A stretch of DNA of 64,000 nt from Jaapia argillacea MUCL 33604 (Eukaryota; Basidiomycota; Agaricomycetes; Jaapiales; Jaapiaceae). The stretch's first letter is position 1, and each line of letters opens with the position of its first letter. The stretch is taken from NCBI GenBank assembly GCA_000697665.1, contig KL197720.1:797558-861557 (forward strand). The letters are read 5' to 3'. The notes beneath the pieces are model-generated. The model was not told the origin of the DNA. It did no database searches and saw only the letters and a list, made by a program, of their open reading frames with translations. The position numbers and the translations under genes are program-made. Below are positions 46,519 to 62,723 of the stretch, piece by piece.

Positions 46519-48049
46519 ATGGCAGAGAAGGAGGATGTCGTATATCTGGAGGACTTAGATTCCCCGTCGGAGGCCAAACCAGAGGCCCCTGCTGCGATTG
46601 CCCCCATAGGTTCCGATATCGAGAAAGTAGCTGAGAGTTCCTCCGCTTTGGAGCCGCCACCAGCCAGCTCTTCGACCAAAAGGCAGCGCACTCTGGTGGA
46701 TATGTTCACCGCTGCTCCGGCGGCGAAGAAGGCCAAACCAGGGGCTTCTACCTCTGGGGCTGCCTCGCAGTCTGGGGGAACGGGGTCTGCCCCAGTCGTG
46801 AAAGTCAATGGTCTTCAAGCATTGAACTCGATTCCTTTTTCCATGTCCTCGTATCTGGAAAGTCTCACCGATGAGCAACGTAAGTTACTCCACATCGAAT
46901 GTGAGACCATGGGGAAGACTTGGTACGTGTTCCGACTCGAAATGCCGATAACAGCGACAATGACGTCCGGACAGGCTGAAATTACTGAAGGATGAGATTA
47001 AAAAGCCGTATTTTATTGCTCTCAAGAAGTTCCTGTGGGAGGAGGGTGTAACGGCAATCGAAACCAAATCTCTGAAGGTGTATCCACCACGTAAGGGCAA
47101 AGTCAAGGTAGTGATGGTGAAGCTGAACTCCATCTTTGTAGCTAAGGATATCTATGCTTGGTCAAGAACTCCGATCGGGCAGCTGAAGGTCGTAATTATC
47201 GGCCAAGATCCTTACCACGGTCGAGGACAGGCTCACGGTAATTCCTCCTATCCCACCCCACAAACCTGCTACCGTTGACACCACAACGTGAAGGGCTCTG
47301 TTTTTCTGTCCCACACGGTATATCAGTGCCCCCGTCACTAAGAAACGTCGGTCCTTCCCATTTTCTCACATCGTAGTACTTGACTTAATGCCTCCGACTC
47401 CTAGATTTATGCGGAAATCAAAGCCGAGTACCCGGAGTTCCAGCCCCCCAAGCATGGGTAAGTTTCGTACTCTGACCCTTCAGCTCCCATCACTGATTAA
47501 AGGGGTTCTCGTTGTGATTGACTTGCCATACCAGAAATTTAACCTCGTGGGCGGATAATGGAGTCCTTTTGCTCAACACATGTCTCACCGTCAAGGCCGG
47601 GAACGCCGGCTCCCATTCCAACAAGGGATGGGAGGAATTCACAGATAAAGTTGTCGATGCTGTCGATAAGTATGGTGGGGCCAATCTCCCCTCTAGCGGC
47701 TCTTTGTCGAAACCAGGGTACGGGCGGGGTGTTGTCTTTCTTGCCTGGGGAGCCTGGGCCGCCAAACGTGTCGCCAAATTGGACAAGGTACGATCCGCGT
47801 TACCTTCGGATTAATAGTACTGAACTCTGTTCTCAGAAAAAGCACCTGATCCTGACGAGCGCTGTAAGCCTTCCGTTGCGAAGAATGGAACGTGTTCCTA
47901 ATCCACCCTATCTCCTATAGCACCCCTCACCCTACAGCGCCAACAAAGGATTTTTGGGGAATGGCCACTTCAAGAAGGCGAACGATTGGCTGGGACAGAA
48001 GTATGGAGCTCAAGGTCGAGTCGATTGGTGCAAGCTCGATGTTGTTTAG
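46519..48049 (+). CDS. UNG1: uracil-DNA glycosylase (family 1)
   Basis: Eight exons (46519-46922, 46975-47090, 47142-47237, 47294-47346, 47405-47457, 47535-47787, 47837-47863, 47921-48049) give 376 aa. The water-activating motif GQDPYHG lies at residues 194-200 (Asp 196). The DNA-intercalation motif HPSPYS starts at His 335, split from TSA by the last intron; the usual Leu of HPSPLS is Tyr here. The enzyme removes uracil from DNA and starts base-excision repair. The disordered N-terminus has a PCNA-binding-like box QRTLVDMF (56-63) followed by basic AAKKAK, in the same place as the human UNG2 box. Its first aromatic is replaced by Met. ATG 46519 is the first in-frame ATG. Confidence 0.94.
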
Positions 48050-48702
48050 GTGTTTCGGATATTTCCCACGATGGTTATCTTGGGTGTCACGACCTCTGTT
48101 CCTCTCTTATCTGATGCGTGCCCGCAGAGATTATCGAAGGGTCGTTGTGTACCCTCCAGGTTCGGTGTCTATGCCAACTTTTGAGTAATCTTCGGCTCCC
48201 CTTTACCCCGAGTATGCTTCCACGCGCAGAAAACAGTGTGACATTGGCGGAGGCGCCCGATATGTTTTGTTTCGTTAGGTCTGATGGGGGAAGAAACAAA
48301 CAAAACATAGTTCAGAGGAACGAGGCAAGATCCGATCGCAATCGGAAGCACTCTGTCAATCATGGCGAAGCGTTGTGTTGTGCCTGATGCGCAGGGACAG
48401 CCGATGGCACTTCGTACTTGCGACGAAAGGCGCCCAACCCCCCACTTCCATTCCCTTTTGGTTCTGCTAGAAATACAAGTGCGTATAAGATAAAAAGACT
48501 TCCGTTTTGTGATAAAATGAGAGACATTGCTTGTACATCTACGAAAGCGACTAATTTAACCCATGTAACCCGTAAGCACTTGACCATTAGGGATACAAAA
48601 TATTGCAACCGAGTATAAGACAGCAGTCCGATAAAATGTGCGGAAGGACAGGAGTGTATGGACAACGTGAGGTGAAAGCGATTAATAGGGGCGAACAGAG
48701 AG
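48050..48702. other. convergent intergenic region
   Basis: About 650 bp between the glycosylase and bZIP 3' ends. No gene seen. Confidence 0.5.
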
Positions 48703-49788
48703 TCATTGCATGGGGTTTACTCGTGTATCGCCGTAATCGTGTCCCGCACGACCTGGGGCGCCATCTTGCAGACGGGGTGGCGAGGGGAGACGAATCCCAG
48801 GCATAGATCCTTGGGGGTGAGAGAGATTGGAATATTGATTTAGGTTGGGTCGATAACCACCAAGAGGCTCGGTAATCGACCGCCTGTGCGAAAAGGGAAG
48901 AGAGGATAAGGGAGAGTCTCGCTGCGAATATGATAATTGCGCAGGCATCGATGTGCTTTCGGAAAGGGGTGGTGGGTGCATCTGGCTTTGATGCGGCGAG
49001 GGGAAGGATGACTGCGAATACGAGTAGGATTGGGGTTCCTCTCGTAAATCTCGGAGGAGAAATGAACTACTGTCATAACCGCCACTGTGCGGAGGGCGGT
49101 CGGCCGAATGAGAGAAGTTTTGTTGCGGAGCGGGAGGGATGTAGATACTGGATGGCAGCATCTGTCGAGAGGAAGATGGAAGTGATGATGATGTCGAGTT
49201 GAAAGAAAATTGTGCTTGTTGCTTGTGAGAGATGGAGTTGACAGAAGAAAGTGGAAAGGTGGATGATACGGGTGATGGACGCGATTCTGTCCGCTCTTCT
49301 CTCAAGAATGGATGATCCCATGGACTGTTCTCCATCCCTTGTAGCGGGTGCGGAGACGTATGGACGGCTGCTGTCATTGCAGACGGCGACAGGGAGCTTG
49401 TTCTGGAAGATGCTGGTGAACCCCCCGAGGAAGTGGCCCCGCTGACGGATGGTAGTGGGGATGGAAGAAGGGGTGGTCCGGATGAAGAGGAATAACTCTT
49501 CGGCTTGTCTTTTCCCGTCGGACCTTTCCCCAACGACGGACGATTGGCAGGGGGGAGATTGAGAGCCGCTCGCAATCTATTGTTCTCCTCCTCCAATTCC
49601 TCGACTCTCTTCTCCATCGCCTTGCAAGTACGCGAGTGAGGTTAGACGTGGGGCTAATTTTATAAGAATGCAAATAAGAAGCTCACCTGCAAATGAGCAG
49701 CACGTCGGGCTCGGAACGCCCTTTGCACATCTCGAGCACGGTTGGGGGGAAGGTTGTCGTTTCTCTTTCTGCCGCGCTTCGAGGACAT
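48703..49788 (-). CDS. bZIP transcription factor-like protein, Yap-related basic region
   Basis: Two exons (49687-49788 and 48703-49620) give 339 aa. The N-terminus is a basic region, NRARDVQRAFRARRAAHL, running straight into a leucine-zipper heptad stretch (MEKRVEELEEENNRLRAAL). The QRAFR core matches Yap/AP-1-like factors. Where those have Asn four residues before this Gln, this protein has Ala, and the nearby Asn sits two residues too far out. The remainder is Ser/Pro-rich and disordered. It presumably binds DNA as a dimer; targets are unknown. The intron falls exactly between the basic region and the zipper. Confidence 0.83.
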
Positions 49789-50336
49789 ATATGCTTGAAA
49801 AACGAATTATGGATGAGGGAAGCAAGACGTATTCGGTGGCCAAAGTTGTTGTCGTAGTAAGTCGGACGAATAAATAAGAGTGTGTGTTGCACAGACCATC
49901 GGTGGTCGGAGGAACTGAATGCCACTGACACGAGAGTTGCCCGCGTTCTGGCGGGTCGATCGGGACCGGGCCTCTCGAGGCTGGACCCTGATTACTTCTC
50001 CAGACCGCGTCGCCAGGCCCGCTTATTGGGTCGAAAAACGCTATATCCGGCAAATATCCTTCCAACCTTTTTTCAGACTGAGCCACTTAAATATCTTCCC
50101 TCATTTGGGCGTAGGCATCCGTGGCAACTCGACATCCGAACGAACAACAAAATTCCGCTATTCCGATACACCGAACGCAGGGATACAGCTAAGCCAGCAA
50201 CCACACTCACGTGCATGACAACAGTATCAGTCGAGGCGTCCTCGAAACAGGTACAACCCACTACCGCCTCCGCACCAACATCCGCGAAGGTTCGAAGCTC
50301 CCATCCATCAAAACGTACTCCAGGCACACCTGTCCA
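49789..50336. other. intergenic region
   Basis: About 550 bp between the bZIP start and the XPB stop. No minus-strand gene seen; the + strand frame 49882-50679 runs into the antisense of XPB and is a shadow. Confidence 0.5.
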
Positions 50337-53814
<3,478 letters not shown>

Positions 53815-54134
53815 TCAACCGCAATTTCAAAGCAGCACTTGTGGCGAGTACAATCTGTAGCTCAAGCACACTTCTGGGGTTACGACGACAGAAATCCGAT
53901 ATCCAACGACCAGTACAAGGACAAGAGTGAGTCGCCTTGAGTGTCTCGGAGGCTGCGAAATGAATTCTGTCATCTGCTTTGTCAGCGAGCGGGACTTGAA
54001 TCATAGCTTGCGCAAACTCCAGCCGTTCAAGTTCCTCCTTGACGTTGACCACATCCTCGCCAGACCCAGGCTATTTCTTGTCGTTGCCACGCACTTCGCC
54101 AGATTCTATCGATTTTTCTTGTCCAGTTCAAAAA
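53815..54134. other. divergent promoter of XPB and SF1, with an antisense open frame
   Basis: These 320 bp separate the two start codons. On the minus strand a long open frame (about 53738-54080) reads EELERLEFAQAMIQVPLADK and overlaps the XPB first exon in another frame. It lacks an ATG start and a known family. It may be XPB 5' leader that happens to be open, or an unrecognised small gene. Confidence 0.4.
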
Positions 54135-56046
54135 ATGTGGAAGCCCGCCACTCGGGAGGTTTCAGGTTCGAATGAGAGTGAGTTTTCATTCCCTGTCGCT
54201 TTTCCTTCGCTCAGCTAAATCACGGTTTCTTTGGTAGCTCCCCTCGGGAATCGTCGTCGTTTTGGTCCTGCTCCGGCTGGAGAAACTCTTCCACCCCAAC
54301 TCGCTCAGCCATCGCCTTCCGCATTCCCTCGTCAAGTCCCACAAAATCAACAGGATAGCCCTCCCAGAGGAAGAGAAGCTTCTCCTGCGTCTGATGCGAG
54401 AGGTGAGTCCAAGAGCCGACGGGCGTGATTCTGTTCTCTTCGTCCTCCATGATCGGCTGGATAGCGTTGTGAGACCGCTGCATGTGATTATGTAGCAGTT
54501 CCAACTGCTTGAGAACTGATTTACTGACCTGACTTGAATACTGACCTCGAGCGTTTTCTTTCTGACACATTACAGCTGATGCTAGCGGCGCAAGAAAGCG
54601 CCGCAGTCGATGGGGAGATGCTAAAACTGAGATACCGGGCCTGCCCACTGCTATCGCTGCCAACGGAGTCTCACAGGCACAACTGGACAACTATGCTATC
54701 CATCTCCGACTGGAAGAGATCAATCGCAAATTGCGACTGAATGATTACATTCCGCCGGAAAAGGAACGGTAGGTCTATCTTGTCGTTATCCAAGTGCTGA
54801 TACTCACGACCAAAATTTCTTAGGTCTCCCTCTCCTCCCCCCACCTACGATGCTCATGGTCGTAGGACAAACACCAGAGAAGTCCGCTATCGCAAGAAGT
54901 TGGAAGATGAACGAGTCAGACTCGTGGAGCGGGCCATGAAAACTGACCCAAATTTCCGTGCTCCTGTTGAATATCACCAGCAAAAGAGATCGCAACGACC
55001 ATCTGACAAGGTCTACATCCCGGTCAAAGAATTCCCCGAGATCAACTTCTTCGGTTTACTCGTCGGCCCTCGTGGCAACAGCTTGAAGAAGATGGAGAGA
55101 GAAAGCGGTGCGAAGATTAGTATCCGGGGCAAAGGGAGTGTAAAGGAGGGAAAGGCTCGACCAGAACAGTACGCAGAAGACGCCGAAGAAGACCTGCACT
55201 GTCTTGTTACTGCTGAAACCCCTGATAAGGTCGCTGCTTGCGTTAATATGATCAATAAGGTCATTGAAACGGTGAGTGATGGGTTATTCTAGTCGCTATT
55301 GACGTTCCTGACCCACATCACAGGCAGCATCTACTCCCGAGGGTCAAAACGATCACAAGCGCAACCAGCTCCGAGAACTAGCCGCTCTCAATGGTACCCT
55401 CCGTGACGACGAGAATCAAGTTTGCCAGAATTGCGGTAATGTCGGTCATCGAAAGTACGACTGTCCAGAGCAGCGCAACTTCACCGCGAACATCATTTGC
55501 CGCGTTTGTGGTAGCGCAGGTCACATGGCTCGAGATTGCGTCGCTAACAAGGATCCTAACGCTATGATTCAGCCTAGCGGCCTCTCCCCGTCGATTCCTG
55601 GAAGGGGCGGTTTCGATTCGGAATACGCGAGTTTGATGGCCGAGTTGGGAGAGGGTGGCGGTGGCGGTGGTGGTGGTGGTGGTGGTGGAAGTATCGGTGG
55701 TGGTGGGGCTATAACTGCGGGTCCTTGGACGAGCTCAGGTGGACATGATATCACTGCGGGTGGTTCCAGTATTCCTCCCTGGCGTCGACCCGAGGCTTGG
55801 ATCAACAACGCTCCCACGACTGGTAACAATCCTCCGCAAGTCGCTGGATATCGGCCTCCTCAGCCCGGTTATGGAGCTTACCCCGGTACAGCCGCTCCCG
55901 CGGCATACGGTGCAGCAGCTCCTGGCTGGGGAATGCAGAGTTACGGCCAGTCGGGTGGCTATCCTCAACAATCTTCACAGGACTATTCGAGCAACTACGC
56001 CCAGTTTTACCAAGGTCAATACGCCCAACAACAGACATCTCAGTAA
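54135..56046 (+). CDS. branchpoint-binding protein SF1/BBP (KH and zinc knuckles)
   Basis: Five exons (54135-54177, 54238-54402, 54576-54768, 54824-55271, 55324-56046) give 523 aa. The conserved N-terminal U2AF-binding region contains RKRRSRWGD, with the RW pair that docks into U2AF. Next comes the KH/QUA2 domain ([20 protein letters not shown], then [16 protein letters not shown]). Two CCHC zinc knuckles follow: Cys 317/320-His 325-Cys 330 and Cys 342/345-His 350-Cys 355. The C-terminus is Gly-, Pro- and Gln/Tyr-rich with a polyglycine run coded by GGT/GGC repeats (55655-55688). SF1 recognises the intron branch site in early spliceosome assembly. Confidence 0.95.
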
Positions 56047-56466
56047 ACCTCTCGTTCCATAATTCCTCGGTGACTTCGACCTCAGTAACCGCCTTACTTA
56101 TCACCGGCGATTCTTATCTGGCGGCCGTTCTCGGTCGACTCTTACTACTTTCCTCCGCTCCTCTTTTTTTGCAGACCTCCCAGTTTGTTGGTTGTTCTAT
56201 ATCATCTTTTCATGCACAGCAGGTATCGGATTCTCTTGCGTCGAGCGCATTTCGTGGCGGACATGATTAACTCACATCCGGCTGACAGGCTGACTGCAGC
56301 TCTCTAGGGTATATCGGAACTTGGTCCCCGTATTCTCACTTGCCTGTAACTTACGCTCTTATCAAAGATTTGTACTCATGTCTCTTGAGGGCATGCCGCC
56401 CACGAAATTTTACCAGATCCTTGTAACTAATATCCCGGAAACGACACGGAACAACAGCGAACAAAC
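56047..56466. other. convergent intergenic region
   Basis: About 420 bp shared by the 3' flanks of SF1 and NSUN5. No gene seen. Confidence 0.5.
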
Positions 56467-58313
<1,847 letters not shown>

Positions 58314-58855
58314 TGCGTGATGCTGGTACGAGTACAAAAAGCGACCAATGAGCGTCAAGACTCTAAGTATCTGGCAACCAGAGGAGTAACCACGTAGAAG
58401 TGTCCATGAATATTTTCCCCGAATCAATCAGCCGGTGACGACTAAGCAGCCTCAATGAAATTAGCAACAGTAATCTGTGGAGATGGTGGTCAGTGAACCG
58501 AAAGAATACGCAAAACGAAAAGATGGAGATGGTCAGAGACAAATTTGGCGTCATGTCTGGCGAACCAGTCGGACAATGTAGATAAGATATATAATAAAAA
58601 CATCACACCAGGCGGTTGGAAGAGGTATAGGAGGAGCACTGATCTCACCTGTTCTGACCGATGAAGCCCCTCCGAGCTCTGTGACTTGGGATACGAACTT
58701 GAAGGGTCGGAGGAAAAGTTTTGTTGAAGGACCTCACCGTCAAGCGGTTGATTGGAAATTGAAACCCCGCACAACAAATTTGGGCGTGGGAGATTGCCGT
58801 TGATCTTGCAAGACGCGTCAAGGCGGCAGCGCGACCGCCAACCACACCGACAGCC
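58314..58855. other. divergent upstream region of NSUN5 and the DnaJ gene
   Basis: About 540 bp. Long minus-strand frames (58490-58978, 58645-58926) run across it but lack motifs and overlap the DnaJ first exon, so I do not call them. It contains the DnaJ 5' UTR. Confidence 0.5.
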
Positions 58856-60820
58856 AGTGAGTACAGTATCCCCAGTTGTATAATTTTGACTGAAAATACC
58901 TGCCATAGTGACCAAAGAAACCGCATTGTACGATCTTCTAGGCGTCCACCCTACCGCCAGTGAAAGTACGACTTCCAAATTCGCAAATGCTGAGATCTTG
59001 ACCCATTATTTGTCCAGCGGATATCAAGAAAGCGTATCGCAAAAAGGTCAGTACAGTCTGATATCTAGTTGTGAACCGATCTGACAGTCAGCCAGGCTAA
59101 GGAACATCATCCCGTACGCTCAATCTCGATATGTCTTTGTCCACTCTCTGATCACTTGGCATATCTTTCTGAAGGACAAGGTACGCCACCCAGTAGTCTC
59201 GGTGTTTAATAGGTTTAATCGGCCCAACCTCATAGAACATCAATGACCCTCAAGCAAGCGAAAAGTTCCAGGAAATGGCTGCCGCGTTCGTCCATTCATC
59301 CAATTTTCGTGTCCAACCCCTCTGAGAGGCTCCTTCCCCTACCAATCCAGATACGAAATCCTCGTCGATGCTGAGCGAAGAGAAACATACGACCTCCATG
59401 GAATGGAAGGCGTAGCTGGTCGTGGAGGTCGTGGACCGGCTGACATGGACGCAGCAGATCTATTCGCCCAGTTTTTCGGCGGTGGTGGTCCCATGGGTGG
59501 TATGGGTGGTATGGGTGGTATGAACTTTGAGTTTGACTTTGGCGCCGGTGGGAAGCCTGGTCGTCGGAAATCTCAAGACTCTGTAATCAATTACGACGTC
59601 ACGTTGGAGGACTTGTACAACGGAAAGTCAGTAAAGATGAATATGGAAAGAGAAGTTGTTTGCGAGACATGTAAAGGGTGAGTGATAGGTTATCATCTCC
59701 CATACGAGTATCATCCTGATTTTCGCGTTCCAGTTCCGGCGCGAAAGGTAATGCGAAGCCCAAAAAATGTGCAAAGTGTGAAGGCAAGGGATGGACTTTC
59801 ATTCATAGTCAGGTTCGCATTGTTTGTGCTTCATCCACTTGTGTCTTCAATTGTCTCCTTGTCGTAGGTGGGGCCTTCACAGCTCGCCACATCGAGGGCC
59901 CAATGCTCGGATTGTGAAGGCGAGGGCGAGAAGCTCCGTGAAAAGGACAGGTAGAACGATCCCATCAGCTCCCTCAAAATTTCTCTGATTTGACTTTTCG
60001 CAGATGTAAGAAGTGTAAAGGTGAAACGACTGTCAAAGAGAAGACCCGACAGGAGATCCAGGTTGAGCGTGGTATGATGGACAAGCAACGAATAGTGCTC
60101 GCGGGTGCAGGCGACCAAGAGGTATGATATCCTGCTTCCAAAGCTTTGAATTGAACCTTTGTTGACTAGTTGTTGGTAGCCTGGCGGACCTCCAGGAGAC
60201 GTCATCTTTGTTCTGAAAGCTGCCCACCACGAATCTTTTGAGCGTTCCGGGATTGACCTCCTCACAACGGTGAAAATTACACTATCAGAGGCTCTTCTTG
60301 GCTTCTCTAGAATTTTAGTTACCCATCTGGATGGACGAGGTGTAGCTGTCGCAAGCCCACCAGGAAAAATCATTACATCCGGAGAGACGATTGTATTGCG
60401 TGGAGAAGGCATGCCGACCTACAAGCGGCCCGACCAAAAGGGCGACCTATATGTTGTACTGGAGGTAGAGATGCCGGACGATCAATGGCTCAAGACCATT
60501 GACAGAAAGGTGAGTCCAAAGATGAATTGGGACAGAAGTTCGTGACCATTGACGCTTTCCTCCCTGGCTAGGCGCTCGAAAAGATACTGCCTCCCAAGAA
60601 ATCGGATGTGGAACCCCGACCGGCAGTGGTGGACGATGCTCAGTACGAGGAGTGTGACATTGCCGATGTGCGTGCACGTTCTTTCCCGGCTGGCTCGGAC
60701 TTTTTTGACCACGGATTTCCATCGCAGTTCGGTGATGGAGATGATGAGTGGGAGGATGATGAAGAGGATGATGAGTTTGGCGATGAGATGGGTGGAGAGC
60801 CTGACTGTAGGCCTCAATAG
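58856..60820 (+). CDS. type I DnaJ/Hsp40 co-chaperone
   Basis: Twelve exons give 448 aa: 58856 (one base), 58909-58965, 59018-59046, 59096-59113, 59175-59180, 59236-59285, 59351-59677, 59734-59812, 59868-59950, 60004-60121, 60180-60509 and 60572-60820. The ATG is split: the A ends exon 1 and TG begins exon 2. The J domain has ETDIKKAYRKKAKEHHPDKN, with the D and K of HPDK in a 6-nt exon. A Gly/Met-rich linker, four zinc-finger half-sites (CETCKGSG, CAKCEGKG, CSDCEGEG, CKKCKGET) and the substrate-binding C-terminal domains follow. It should stimulate Hsp70 ATPase in cytosol or ER surface. The acidic tail ends CRPQ, a CAAX-like tetrapeptide as in farnesylated Ydj1, although Pro is unfavourable. 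The domain plan fits the Ydj1/Xdj1 group. Confidence 0.92.
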
Positions 60821-61201
60821 TCACTGGGCAGCCCATCTTGTCAGGGATTTACTGGGATTTTTTGATTGCCCTCTTTTGTCTCGGCTCGAACTTTTCAGTG
60901 CGGAACTGCTCTACGTTCACCACTCTACTGTTACCCACGGATATCACAGGTACCTTAATGCCAGAACTCCCTAATATCCTGAGCATCAGGTCCCGTCGCT
61001 AACCGCCTGTTTCTTTGAGCACACAATCTTATCAATGGCCTCCTGATCAAACGATGCACACTTCCACCGCATTAACCCCGGACAACTTCTCTGACTTTAG
61101 TAATCGTCTACGTGAGCCCGCCCGTATATCCCACCAGTTCGTGGTGGGGTTCTCTTTGCGATCTCATCAACCTTTCCTACTCCTTGCTTCACCCATCTAC
61201 C
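60821..61201. other. intergenic region
   Basis: About 380 bp holding the DnaJ 3' flank and the promoter of the first ThuA-like gene. An in-frame ATG at 61112 would add 30 residues to the ThuA-like protein, but they do not resemble the paralogue's signal peptide. Confidence 0.45.
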
Positions 61202-62395
61202 ATGTCTGGCAATGCTCGTGTCCTGATCTACTCTCTCCAACTCGGATACTACCACGATTCCACTCCTATCGCGGTTGCAGCTTTAAAGAAGAACGGACCC
61301 GCGATCAACGTGACTTTTGACAGCACTGAAGATCCCAAGGATTTCAACGACGCGAATCTAGACAAGTACGATGCAGTCTTGTTTTTGGACAACACCGGCG
61401 AAGGTAGGTTAGGGTTCTCCCGTCTCCTGTGCCAGGGAGACAGTTGATGGTGGCGTTCGTCAACCGAATAGTCCTTGACGAGGCTGGAAAGGCCGCCCTC
61501 CAGAAGTATCTCGACCTCGGCGGGAACTTTGTAGGCAAGTACTGTTATGTATTCGTTGCTTCGTTTCGTGATTCTGAAACGGAGGCGAGTAAAGGGGTTC
61601 ACGCAGCAAGCGCATGCCTCTACGAGACCGAATTCTTCCGTAAGGAAATCGGTAAGTTGGAAGTCGGTCCATGGGGATTCGCCCATATATTGACGCGAAT
61701 CGGGATAAGGCGCGTACTTTGACTACCATCCGGACATCCAGTACTCGGCACGTCCTCTCGAGTGCTTCTCCTTCTCCTTCTGCTGATCGCCTGTGAGCCA
61801 GAATGTGGATGTACTGGATTCATCGCATCCCAGCACCACTAAGCTCCCATCTAAATGGCGGGTGATGGACGAGATGTGAGCCCATTTCTCTCCAATCGGA
61901 AGGTCTGCTCACCTCCGAAGGTATAATTTCATGTCGGATCCTCGTGAGGTTGGTGCGAAGGTGCTTCTAGCCGCCGACGAATCCAGCTATGCGGGTTGGT
62001 GAACTTCTATTCCATTCCATATTCCAAAACTCAAGACAATGCAGATCCTGGAGAACGGAAGTTTAATCAGGGATCCCCCCATCCAATCGGTGGGTTCCTC
62101 CAATATTCGGCAGTCCCATTCTGACCAGGCCGTTTCCAGCTTGGTGTCAAGAGCGGGGCGCAGGGGTGCAACCCGGAGGAATTGCAGGACGGAGCTTCTA
62201 CACCGGCTTGGGACATACGGATGAGATCTGGGAGGTATGTGGTAACGCTCACTTTGATCCACGTCTTCTTAGATGACTGTGATCCCCCAGGACGAGCAGT
62301 TCTTGTCTCATCTTCTTGGAGGGATATCCTGGGCTCTTGAGTCAAAGACGACGAGAGCGTTCAATGCACAGGGAAAAGTCGGAAACGCTGGTTGA
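61202..62395 (+). CDS. ThuA-like (trehalose-utilisation domain) protein, cytosolic form
   Basis: Nine exons (61202-61403, 61472-61534, 61595-61651, 61710-61740, 61798-61875, 61921-61994, 62045-62089, 62140-62234, 62291-62395) give 249 aa. The ThuA-like fold, related to class I glutamine amidotransferases, is shown by ARVLIYSLQLGYYHDSTPIA, YDAVLFLDNTGE, AYFDYHPDI, DVLDSSHPST and GRSFYTGLGHTDEIW. The biochemical role in fungi is not established; ThuA was named from bacterial trehalose-use genes. It has no signal peptide, unlike its neighbour. Intron 2 is GC-AG (TAG|GCAAGT). Exon 5 needs the acceptor GTGAG|CCAG, a weaker site. Confidence 0.82.
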
Positions 62396-62723
62396 ATCTG
62401 CTTGGCGTGCAGTTACTAAACTCGGGATCTGGATCGGTTGCAATAGTCTGTTGCGACGAAGGAACCTTTTAGAGGTTAACTAAACCTTTTCAAGCGATTG
62501 TGATCGATTGGAGGCATCACGCGATTGATGGATATGCACTCGAGACCGACGGTAAGGCGCTACCCGACCGCTACTCCTTTCTTTTCGGCGTCCGATGTCC
62601 ATTTTTCGTTGCGAGAACTCGTATACAAGTCACCCAAAATGTCGGAGCATCTCAACTTGGACTTCCATGACCTGATCCCAGCCTACCTACCTTCATTTTT
62701 CCCTCTGTCTTTACTACCAAGCC
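62396..62723. other. intergenic spacer between the ThuA-like paralogues
   Basis: Only 328 bp separate the two tandem genes. I see no further gene; the spacer must hold the promoter of the second copy. Confidence 0.5.

Noticed and set aside
59831-60412. 193-aa minus-strand open frame
   Set aside because: It runs across several DnaJ exons and introns on the other strand and has no recognisable content.
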